A stretch of DNA of 64,000 bases, taken from assembly GCF_012927645.1 (NCBI RefSeq), contig NZ_JABBMT010000002.1, forward strand, positions 1 to 64,000, given 5' to 3'. The translations under genes were made by a program, and so were the position numbers. This DNA is from Pseudoalteromonas arctica. Lineage in GTDB: Bacteria; Pseudomonadota; Gammaproteobacteria; Enterobacterales; Alteromonadaceae. Shown piece after piece: positions 1-9,357 of the stretch (position 1 is its first letter; each line of letters starts with the position of its first letter). A model generated the notes under the pieces. That model saw only the letters and a list, made by a program, of their open reading frames with translations, was not told the DNA's origin and did no database searches.

Positions 1-35
1 AAGGGCGGTGTCCTAGGCCTCTAGACGATGGGGAC
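1..35 (-). tRNA. tRNA-Glu(UUC), cut by window edge
   Basis: This is the 5' half of a tRNA-Glu on the minus strand. It is identical to the matching part of the complete copies at 300-375 and 609-684 and is cut inside the anticodon by the start of the window. The downstream spacer is also duplicated, which makes it the third copy of a tandem tRNA-Glu cluster. Confidence 0.9.
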
Positions 36-155
36 GCAGAAATTGCTTTGCAAATCACTGACTTGCTATTTCTGTATAAGATGAGCCGAGCCTATGAGAC
101 TATGGCATTATCTTTTCAGAAACATTTTCTGTGTCACTAGGACAACTGAATAGTT
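1..155. repeat. Direct repeat of tRNA-Glu 5' half plus spacer
   Basis: Positions 1-155 match 341-495 almost perfectly, with only a few differences near the right end. The repeat covers the 5' half of tRNA-Glu and about 120 bases of upstream spacer. The period is 340 bases, which indicates a recent tandem duplication of a tRNA-plus-spacer unit. Confidence 0.9.
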
Positions 156-213
156 AGACTCGATTCAAGCGAGTTTTCTTAATAACACTGCTTTATGCAT
201 TACTTAAACTAAG

Positions 214-270
214 TGGCGCCCCCAAGAGATTAGTACTCTTGTTAACGTCGTGCATAGAGAGTGCGGTGTC
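214..270 (-). pseudogene. Decayed 3' half of a tRNA-Glu
   Basis: On the minus strand this stretch follows the 3' half of tRNA-Glu (T arm, variable region, anticodon arm), but with many substitutions in the T arm and anticodon stem and no 5' half. It is flanked by a direct repeat (185-218 and 271-304) that is also the 3' flank of the intact tRNA at 300-375. The intact copy therefore appears to have been duplicated next to a broken one. It cannot fold as a tRNA. Confidence 0.7.
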
Positions 271-299
271 ACACTGCTTTATGCATTACTTAAACTAAG

Positions 300-375
300 T
301 GGCGTCCCCAAGGGGATTCGAACCCCTGTTACCGCCGTGAAAGGGCGGTGTCCTAGGCCTCTAGACGATGGGGAC
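300..375 (-). tRNA. tRNA-Glu(UUC)
   Basis: This is a complete 76-base tRNA on the minus strand with encoded CCA. It has the acceptor stem GTCCCCA/TGGGGAC, the D-arm GTCTAGAGGCC, the anticodon loop CTTTCAC (anticodon TTC) and the T-loop GGTTCGAATCC. It is near-identical to E. coli tRNA-Glu. It is one of at least three tandem copies, probably read together with tRNA-Ala from the promoter at 862-890. Confidence 0.97.
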
Positions 376-608
376 GCAGAAATTGCTTTGCAAATCACTG
401 ACTTGCTATTTCTGTATAAGATGAGCCGAGCCTATGAGACTATGGCATTATCTTTTCAGAAACATTTCCTGTGTCACTAGGACAATTGATTAGTTATACT
501 CACATCCTGAGCTTATTAAGGTAATTGCGATTTACTACAAATTAAGACTCGAGCTTAATTTGTTCGCTATTTTCTCGGTTAACCCGCCCTTATCTAACTA
601 AAGTTAAG

Positions 609-684
609 TGGCGTCCCCAAGGGGATTCGAACCCCTGTTACCGCCGTGAAAGGGCGGTGTCCTAGGCCTCTAGACGATGGGGAC
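609..684 (-). tRNA. tRNA-Glu(UUC)
   Basis: This second complete tRNA-Glu has the same body and anticodon TTC as the copy at 300-375. It includes encoded CCA and lies 39 bases downstream of tRNA-Ala on the minus strand, in the common Ala-Glu order. Confidence 0.97.
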
Positions 685-723
685 ACAGAAAACTGCTACC
701 CTAGGACAAGCACTTTAATAAAT

Positions 724-799
724 TGGTGGAGCTATGCGGGATCGAACCGCAGACCTCTTCACTGCCAGCGAAGCGCTCTCCCAGCTGAGCTATAGCCCC
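724..799 (-). tRNA. tRNA-Ala(GGC)
   Basis: This 76-base minus-strand tRNA has acceptor stem GGGGCTA/TAGCTCC, D-arm TAGCTCAGCTGGGAGAGC, anticodon GGC inside a CTTCGC/GTGAAG stem-loop, and encoded CCA. It is the first gene of the tRNA-Ala/tRNA-Glu transcript. Confidence 0.97.
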
Positions 800-861
800 A
801 ACTCATTTTGCTAAACACTTGCGCAGTTAAACCGTGCTGTGTATCGCTGAGTGCGGGGCGC

Positions 862-890
862 ATTCTATGCAGCCACTAAAATAATGTCAA
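862..890 (-). promoter_or_regulatory. Sigma70 promoter for tRNA-Ala/tRNA-Glu operon
   Basis: On the minus strand TTGACA (885-890) and TAGAAT (862-867) are separated by 17 bases. They are followed by a GC-rich discriminator (GCGCCCC), typical of stringently controlled stable-RNA promoters. The site lies 63 bases upstream of tRNA-Ala. Confidence 0.85.
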
Positions 891-1330
891 CATTTTTTTC
901 AGTAACTTTCTTTAAACGGTTTAATTTTCAACAAACTGAATAATGAATAAACCGAGGCGCTCAAAATACATGCAAGACAGCTGTTTCAAAACAAAAATTA
1001 GGATTGAAAGGCGTACAATCTAGATTAACTGAGGTGAAACACACTCCAAAACATCAAAACAATAGGGTATACATTTATATGCAAAATAAAGTCGGAGTAT
1101 TTTCTTGTTTTTCATAACAGCGTTTTCATCACCAAATAAAACGAATTTAAGATGAGCAGTAAGTAATTAACTTTAACGCCCCCGCTCTATTGTTAGTTAT
1201 TAGAGCCTGTTGACCTTTCAGGGTAAAACTCGAAGAAGGTTTAAAGTAAGTGAATTGACTATAAAACAATCTCAATCTTACTTCATTGATTATAAAACCT
1301 GCATCTAAAACATTTTTCCTCATTCAAGTG
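891..1330. other. Intergenic region between divergent tRNA operons
   Basis: I see no coding potential here with a credible start and ribosome-binding site, and no RNA gene. It separates the promoter of the minus-strand tRNA operon from that of the plus-strand tRNA-Val array and is AT-rich throughout. Confidence 0.6.
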
Positions 1331-1358
1331 TTGACACATTTACAACTCTATCTATAAT
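1331..1358 (+). promoter_or_regulatory. Sigma70 promoter for tRNA-Val array
   Basis: A perfect TTGACA (1331-1336) and a perfect TATAAT (1353-1358) are spaced by 16 bases and followed by the GC-rich discriminator GCGCCCC. The first tRNA-Val begins about 35 bases after the predicted start site. The architecture mirrors the promoter at 862-890. Confidence 0.88.
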
Positions 1359-1400
1359 AGCGCCCCACAACAACGCAGTAATGAGTTGTTGTTTAGATGT

Positions 1401-1476
1401 GGGTGATTAGCTCAGTTGGGAGAGCATCGCCCTTACAAGGCGAGGGTCACTGGTTCAAGTCCAGTATCACCCACCA
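1401..1476 (+). tRNA. tRNA-Val(UAC), copy 1
   Basis: This complete 76-base tRNA has acceptor stem GGGTGAT/ATCACCC, D-arm TAGCTCAGTTGGGAGAGCA, anticodon loop CTTACAA (TAC), T-loop GGTTCAAGTCC and encoded CCA. It is the first gene after the promoter. Copies 1 and 6 share the GGGTGAT acceptor; copies 2-5 have GGGTCGT. Confidence 0.97.
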
Positions 1477-1526
1477 CATATAAAACCTGTTATTATATTA
1501 ATAGTCGCGTTTTAAAATTGTAATAT

Positions 1527-1611
1527 GGGTCACAAGCTCAGTTACAAGAAAAGAGACCATCACCGCTATTTACAAGTAACGGCGAAGTTCACTGGTTCAA
1601 GTCCAGTACTA
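1527..1611 (+). pseudogene. Decayed tRNA-Val-like copy 1
   Basis: It begins GGGTC and keeps AGCTCAGTT, then diverges through the D-loop and anticodon stem, where it reads AAAAGAGACCATCACC. It rejoins the tRNA at TTCACTGGTTCAAGTCCAGTA, but the 3' acceptor strand and CCA are missing. The 30 bases at its start (1501-1530) match those leading into intact copy 2 (1621-1650) at 28 positions. Confidence 0.75.
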
Positions 1612-1646
1612 TTTATTTTAATAGTTACGTTTTAAAATTGTAATAT

Positions 1647-1722
1647 GGGTCGTTAGCTCAGTTGGGAGAGCATCGCCCTTACAAGGCGAGGGTCACTGGT
1701 TCAAGTCCAGTACGACCCACCA
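1647..1722 (+). tRNA. tRNA-Val(UAC), copy 2
   Basis: This intact 76-base tRNA has a GGGTCGT/ACGACCC acceptor stem, anticodon TAC and encoded CCA. It is followed by a short palindromic spacer (CCATTC..GAATGG) that recurs after copy 3. Confidence 0.97.
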
Positions 1723-1757
1723 TTCCTAGAATGGTGCATATTACAAGATCTCTAAAT

Positions 1758-1836
1758 GAGTGATTAGCTCAGTTGGGGAAAAGAGAACATCACCATTTTT
1801 TAAAAAGTGGTGACGCTCACTGGTTAAAGTCCAGTA
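1758..1836 (+). pseudogene. Decayed tRNA-Val-like copy 2
   Basis: It keeps TGATTAGCTCAGTTGGG and CACTGGTTAAAGTCCAGTA, but the anticodon arm is replaced by AAAAGAGAACATCACC followed by a T/A-rich hairpin (CACCA..TGGTG). The 3' acceptor and CCA are lost. It shares the AAAAGAGAACATCACC change with decayed copies 1 and 3, so the three descend from one already altered ancestor. Confidence 0.75.
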
Positions 1837-1848
1837 ATATTTTAATAT

Positions 1849-1924
1849 GGGTCGTTAGCTCAGTTGGGAGAGCATCGCCCTTACAAGGCGAGGGTCACTG
1901 GTTCAAGTCCAGTACGACCCACCA
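1849..1924 (+). tRNA. tRNA-Val(UAC), copy 3
   Basis: This intact 76-base tRNA has the same sequence as copy 2, with anticodon TAC and encoded CCA. Confidence 0.97.
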
Positions 1925-1948
1925 TTCTTAGAATGGTGCATATTAAAA

Positions 1949-2010
1949 AAAAGAGAACATCACCACTATCATAATAAATGGCGAGGTTCACTGGTTAAAG
2001 TCCAGTACTA
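1949..2010 (+). pseudogene. Decayed tRNA-Val-like copy 3
   Basis: Only the middle and T-arm part remains: AAAGAGAACATCACC, a scrambled anticodon stem, then GGTTCACTGGTTAAAGTCC. The 5' acceptor/D-arm and the CCA end are gone. It lies between intact copies 3 and 4. Confidence 0.7.
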
Positions 2011-2043
2011 TTTATCTAATAGTAGCGCTGTAAACTTGCATGC

Positions 2044-2119
2044 GGGTCGTTAGCTCAGTTGGGAGAGCATCGCCCTTACAAGGCGAGGGTCACTGGTTCA
2101 AGTCCAGTACGACCCACCA
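2044..2119 (+). tRNA. tRNA-Val(UAC), copy 4
   Basis: This intact 76-base tRNA has acceptor GGGTCGT/ACGACCC, anticodon TAC and encoded CCA. Confidence 0.97.
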
Positions 2120-2161
2120 TTTATCAAATGGTTATCGTAAAGTTTAGTAATTGATTATTTG

Positions 2162-2237
2162 GGGTCGTTAGCTCAGTTGGGAGAGCATCGCCCTTACAAG
2201 GCGAGGGTCACTGGTTCAAGTCCAGTACGACCCACCA
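2162..2237 (+). tRNA. tRNA-Val(UAC), copy 5
   Basis: This intact 76-base tRNA is identical to copy 4. It is separated from copy 4 by a 42-base spacer with no decayed copy between them. Confidence 0.97.
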
Positions 2238-2255
2238 TATAATCTAAAATATAAT

Positions 2256-2323
2256 TGTGGGAGAGCATCCCCCCCTTTTAACAAAAGGTAAGGGTAACTG
2301 CTAAAATCCAGTATGAACCACCA
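2256..2323 (+). pseudogene. Decayed tRNA-Val-like copy 4
   Basis: It keeps GTGGGAGAGCATC, a C-rich/T-rich altered anticodon stem, GGTAAGGGTAACTG, a damaged T-arm (CTAAAATCCAGTA) and GAACCACCA. Unlike the other three decayed copies it retains the CCA end and lacks the AAAAGAGAACATCACC change, so it decayed independently. Confidence 0.7.
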
Positions 2324-2361
2324 TTCTTAAAATGGTGAGTATAGAATGTAAATTTATATGT

Positions 2362-2437
2362 GGGTGATTAGCTCAGTTGGGAGAGCATCGCCCTTACAAG
2401 GCGAGGGTCACTGGTTCAAGTCCAGTATCACCCACCA
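2362..2437 (+). tRNA. tRNA-Val(UAC), copy 6
   Basis: This intact 76-base tRNA has the GGGTGAT acceptor of copy 1, anticodon TAC and encoded CCA. It is the last gene of the array. I saw no clear intrinsic terminator after it. Confidence 0.97.
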
Positions 2438-2671
2438 CATATAAAACTCTCAATCAAACCTTACGTTATATTCTTTAATGGATAATTATACTAATCACAT
2501 TTAATTGATGATCTAATTAAGTTTAAAAAGCATCAACCAAGGTGTGTAACAAGCCTAGGCTCTCCTACCAATATAAAAATCCTCAAGCAATAACTGGCGC
2601 TATAATTGAGCTGCTTGAAAACCCATAACTGATCAATAAAAGAAGTCTGCGGTTTTAAATTTTAAATTCCC

Positions 2672-2700
2672 TTGTCAGCGACTAGACTGTTTATTATAGT
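2672..2700 (+). promoter_or_regulatory. Promoter of the TPR receiver-domain gene
   Basis: TTGTCA (2672-2677) and TATAGT (2695-2700) are spaced by 17 bases. The predicted start near 2707 gives a leader of only about 24 bases to the ATG at 2731, with no visible Shine-Dalgarno. Confidence 0.6.
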
Positions 2701-2730
2701 CTCTGATTCGTTAATGTGGTCACAAGTCTA

Positions 2731-4392
2731 ATGCCAGCAAAGATTTTTTCTAATGCAAAAATACTTATAGTGGAAGAGCAACCGCTTGCTCAAAGCTATA
2801 TGAAACAGTCGCTCGAAAAACTTGGCTTTCGACAGCTGCGCTTTGCTGAACATGCAAATTCAGCGAAAGAGCAGTGCACCAGCGAACAGTTTGATCTGAT
2901 TGTTTGCTCTTTTAATTTGAGTAAGCACCAAGATGGCTATCAGCTATATGAAGAGTTACGCGTTAAACGTTTAATAAAAAATTCTACTGGCTTCATTTTT
3001 ATTTCAGCTGAAACCAGTGGTTCTCTGGTACACAGCGTACTTGAATTACAACCCGATGATTTTTTAGTCAAGCCATTCACTATATATGATCTGAAAACAC
3101 GTATTGAGCGTATTTTACTGCGTAAAAATAATTTACAAACAATCTATAATTTCATCGACGATGGTAATGATTCTAAAGCACTTAAAGCAATCAACAGTGC
3201 GCTTGATAAAAAAGGTAATGCGTATAGTGCAATATTATTACGTTTGAAAGGTGATGCCCTACTTCGCTTAAAACGAGCAGATACAGCAAAAGCATTCTTT
3301 AAATCAGTGCTTGATATTCAAAAATTCACATGGGCAAAGGTAGGTTTAGTTGAAGCATTAATTGCGAATAACGAGCATATTCTTGCGCAAAGAATGCTAA
3401 AAACGATGCTGCTACGCCATGAAACACGATTAGTCGCACTCGATTTACTTGGTAAGCTGGAGATTAAATTAAACCAATTTGAATTAGCGCAAAGTTTTTT
3501 AAGCCAGGCCGTTGATATAGCTCCACGCAATATCGAGCGCCAAAAATCACTTAGCCATGTATCTCTGATCAATCATGATTATGAGAAAAATTACCTAACA
3601 CAAAAAGACATCGCCAACTTTGCCAAACATTCGATTCACGATCACCCTGACGTATATTTAAATGCTGTACGGGCGGGTATTGATTTTGCATTAACAACAG
3701 ATCAAAGCGATCAGATTCAACGTATTTCAAGACAAACCAATAAATACTTAGCTGATTTAAAAAGCCAATTTCCAAATAGTCACAATCAGGCACAAATAGA
3801 TGTTTTAAATGCCCGCTTACACTATTTGAAAGATGAGCATCAAAAAGCAAAAATGTTGATTGAGCAGCTCGACGATGACGATAGCCACATTCGCTCTGTA
3901 GACGGCGCACTTGATAAAGCAAAGGCATTTCATGAACTGGGTTTTTACCACAAAGCACAGTCATTATTTAACCAAATTATTAGTCATTGTGAACGTCATC
4001 CAACGGTGAGTGATGCTGTTTATTTACGTTATATTCAACAACAACAAAGTGAACGCCGTGATATAAAAATGGGCCCCAAAGAGCTCAATAACCATGCTGT
4101 TACACAGTTTAATCGTGGCCAATTAAATACCGCTCTTGAAGCATTCACACAAGCATTTAGAGTCATGCCTCGCAATCCTAGTATTGCTTTAAATTTATTG
4201 CAGTGTCTATTTGATAGTTCCAAGCAAAATGGCCAAACCTTAAACCTAATGATGGCAAAAAAATGCTATGTGTTACTCAGTGCGACAACATTGGATAACG
4301 AGCAGCAACAACGCTTTAATAAATTAGTACAACAAGCCACGAGTATGGGGCTAACGCTTGCTAATCTAGAAGAGCCTGGCAAAACCAAATAG
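2731..4392 (+). CDS. Receiver-domain protein with TPR repeats, phospho-Asp lost
   Basis: This cytoplasmic protein has an N-terminal CheY-like receiver domain (about residues 5-118) followed by helical TPR-like repeats to the C-terminus, with no DNA-binding or enzymatic output domain. TPR receivers are usually protein-protein adaptors. Key receiver residues differ: the acidic pair is Glu-Glu (VEEQ), and the phospho-acceptor Asp is replaced by Ser in DLIVCSFNL (codon 2908-2910). The switch Ser (FISAE) and the Lys (LVKPF) remain. It is therefore probably a phosphorylation-independent pseudo-receiver. The start is ATG 2731; a GTG at 2716 would add five residues but lies only about 9 bases from the predicted transcription start. 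It stands alone after the tRNA array, and its partner is unknown. Confidence 0.85.
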   Translation: MPAKIFSNAKILIVEEQPLAQSYMKQSLEKLGFRQLRFAEHANSAKEQCTSEQFDLIVCSFNLSKHQDGYQLYEELRVKRLIKNSTGFIFISAETSGSLVHSVLELQPDDFLVKPFTIYDLKTRIERILLRKNNLQTIYNFIDDGNDSKALKAINSALDKKGNAYSAILLRLKGDALLRLKRADTAKAFFKSVLDIQKFTWAKVGLVEALIANNEHILAQRMLKTMLLRHETRLVALDLLGKLEIKLNQFELAQSFLSQAVDIAPRNIERQKSLSHVSLINHDYEKNYLTQKDIANFAKHSIHDHPDVYLNAVRAGIDFALTTDQSDQIQRISRQTNKYLADLKSQFPNSHNQAQIDVLNARLHYLKDEHQKAKMLIEQLDDDDSHIRSVDGALDKAKAFHELGFYHKAQSLFNQIISHCERHPTVSDAVYLRYIQQQQSERRDIKMGPKELNNHAVTQFNRGQLNTALEAFTQAFRVMPRNPSIALNLLQCLFDSSKQNGQTLNLMMAKKCYVLLSATTLDNEQQQRFNKLVQQATSMGLTLANLEEPGKTK

Positions 4393-4478
4393 AATAAATA
4401 GTTTTGATGAGAGGTTGTTTATAATAATGGGGAACACGAAATATCGCTGATAAGTGGTGATATGACTTTTAAAATTCG

Positions 4479-4515
4479 GCCTTACTGAACTCCTATAATA
4501 TAAATTCAGTAAGGC
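4479..4515. terminator. Hairpin between convergent genes, probable bidirectional terminator
   Basis: A perfect 11-base-pair stem (GCCTTACTGAA with TTCAGTAAGGC) encloses a 15-base loop, between the TPR receiver gene and msrB. On the minus strand the stem is followed by GAATTTTAAAAG, a weak T tract; the plus side lacks one. Confidence 0.6.
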
Positions 4516-4545
4516 ATTGGTTATTGTCAATTACGAGCTAATAAA

Positions 4546-4986
4546 TTACACCTTCTGCAATGAGACCGCGTTTATACAATAACGCAGACCACTTGGCATT
4601 GGCCCATCTGGGAATACATGACCTAAGTGAGCATCACATACATTACACACAGTTTCTATTCTTTGCATACCATGGGTCTTATCAGCATTGTAAGCAATCG
4701 AGTTTAGTTGCGCGGGTTGAGTAAATGATGGCCAACCAGTGCCGCTATCAAACTTTTCATCGCCATCAAATAGTAAGTTTTCACAACATACACAAGCATA
4801 CTTACCTGGTTCAAACAACGTACAACTGTCTGAACTATGCGGGCGCTCTGTGCCTTTATTACGCGTCACATAAAAGGCTTCTTCGGTTAATTGTTCACGC
4901 CATTGCTGCTCGGTTTTTACTACTTTACGGCTCGGCTCTGGATTACCTTTATTGGCAAAGTTTAAAATATCATTCCAATTCAACAT
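4546..4986 (-). CDS. msrB: Peptide-methionine (R)-S-oxide reductase MsrB
   Basis: The enzyme reduces methionine-R-sulfoxide in proteins using thioredoxin. The SelR domain spans the protein: two CxxC zinc pairs (CVCC and CNVC), the GTGWPSF motif, HLGHVFPDGP, and the catalytic Cys in RYCINAVSL near the C-terminus. The length of 146 residues is normal. The start is the ATG at 4986, which has GAGG seven bases upstream; an in-frame ATG four codons earlier has no such site and falls within the end of msrA. It lies directly downstream of msrA, giving both stereospecific repair enzymes in one operon. Confidence 0.95.
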   Translation of the reverse strand: MLNWNDILNFANKGNPEPSRKVVKTEQQWREQLTEEAFYVTRNKGTERPHSSDSCTLFEPGKYACVCCENLLFDGDEKFDSGTGWPSFTQPAQLNSIAYNADKTHGMQRIETVCNVCDAHLGHVFPDGPMPSGLRYCINAVSLQKV

Positions 4987-4994
4987 AACTGACC

Positions 4995-5504
4995 TCATTG
5001 ACTAAGATGGGTTAATTTACTGCTATCCACATTATCATGGTATCGCGTTAATAACATTGTGAGTTTTGGGTTTATCCGTACCTCACAAAATGGTTTGTTA
5101 GGATTTGAAAAATAGTAATTTTGATACTGGCTCGGTGAATGTTTAAACTCCCCTGCCAGTAAAACGTGTGTAATTAATGGCTTGTTGTAATCTGCTTGCT
5201 TTAAATTTAACGCGTGCTGTGCAGCTTCACTTTGCGTGCTCGTATAAACATAAATTGCAGAACGATACTTCTCGCGCATGCTATGTTCACTCGTCGCACT
5301 GTGAGTATCGATATGGATTGCAATTAAATCAGTTAAGCTTATTTTATGAGGATCAAAGCGCAATCGGATCGCTTCACTAAATTGGCTGCTGTTATCTGAG
5401 CTTTTAAACCAACCTTGGTCAACACTCTCAACACCTTTTAATGAACTGAAAATAGCTTCGGTGCACCAATGGCAGCTTCCACCTAAACCGATCTGTTGTT
5501 TCAT
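4995..5504 (-). CDS. msrA: Peptide-methionine (S)-S-oxide reductase MsrA, divergent
   Basis: The enzyme reduces methionine-S-sulfoxide. The N-terminal active-site segment reads GGSCHWCTEAIF where most MsrA have GCFW, so the catalytic Cys is kept but the neighbouring Gly and Phe are Ser and His. YRSAIYVYT and the FEV-like C-terminal strand follow the family. At 169 residues it is slightly short, with the usual GYxGG region replaced by GWFKSSDNSS. It precedes msrB with 8 bases between them. The family is certain; methyl-pocket properties may differ because of the Phe to His change. Confidence 0.88.
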   Translation of the reverse strand: MKQQIGLGGSCHWCTEAIFSSLKGVESVDQGWFKSSDNSSQFSEAIRLRFDPHKISLTDLIAIHIDTHSATSEHSMREKYRSAIYVYTSTQSEAAQHALNLKQADYNKPLITHVLLAGEFKHSPSQYQNYYFSNPNKPFCEVRINPKLTMLLTRYHDNVDSSKLTHLSQ

Positions 5505-5616
5505 GATACCTCCAAAAGCAACGACTAACTTGATGTGTTTAGGTATATACCACTGTTTTAAGGATTTTATTTCATTATATCAAAATAGGTTGATTTTACG
5601 CATCATGATTTCCCTC

Positions 5617-6116
5617 TTATTTACTTGCGTTTTTATTATCAAGCTCTGGATCTGGCCAGTCATTAAAAAACACCGTTAAATAACGACTTTTTGCTAAATA
5701 TAATAACACCCACAATACCATCACCATTTGCAGTGCTAAAAACATCGAAAATTGATAATAACTATGGGCGGCTTGAATAATTAGCCAGCTTAAATCTATC
5801 GCTGCACATGCCAATAATGGCCAACGCATAAATCGCCACACTCGCGCTAACCATGCGCCACTGTCTGCGCTTTTTTGTGGCCTGCGCAAACAAAAAATTA
5901 CGGCAGGAATAATGGCTATTGCACCAATAGCCAACGCACTGAAAAAGTCAGCTTTAGATCTAAACACCAATGACATTAAATCAAGCTCAGGTCGCCTGCT
6001 AAGTGCCGCAATGATCCAAATAAAGTACGCTCGCAGTAATACCAATAAACTCAAATGAAACGCAATTGGAGTGCGATAGGTGCCATATTTGTCCCAATAC
6101 TCTGGTCCGTAACGCT

Positions 6117-6120
<4 letters not shown>
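5617..6120 (-). CDS. DUF2919 (YfeZ-like) membrane protein
   Basis: This small inner-membrane protein of about 168 residues starts MKRYGPEYWDKYGTYRTP, the conserved opening of the DUF2919 family. Four hydrophobic segments follow, at roughly residues 20-40, 60-80, 100-115 and 125-145. The biochemical role is unknown. I chose the ATG at 6120, which has GAGGAA upstream; the longer in-frame reading overlaps the upstream gene in another frame and lacks family similarity. The start overlaps the stop of the preceding DUF3392-like gene (ATGA), so the two are probably translationally coupled. Confidence 0.85.
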
Positions 6121-9317
<3,197 letters not shown>

Positions 9318-9357
9318 CCCCTCACCTTTTATTATTTATCTACTCAAATATTAATAT

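Noticed and set aside
250..480. Plus-strand open frame of 76 codons across the tRNA-Glu region
   Set aside because: It reads antisense through a complete tRNA-Glu gene and its duplicated spacer, has no ribosome-binding site and no family resemblance.
1401..2437. Repeat array that might be read as CRISPR
   Set aside because: The repeats are full 76-base tRNA-Val genes with anticodon TAC and CCA ends; spacers are not of constant length and no cas genes are present.
3318..3964. Two minus-strand open frames opposite the TPR receiver gene
   Set aside because: Shadow frames of a well-supported coding sequence, without ribosome-binding sites or recognisable domains.
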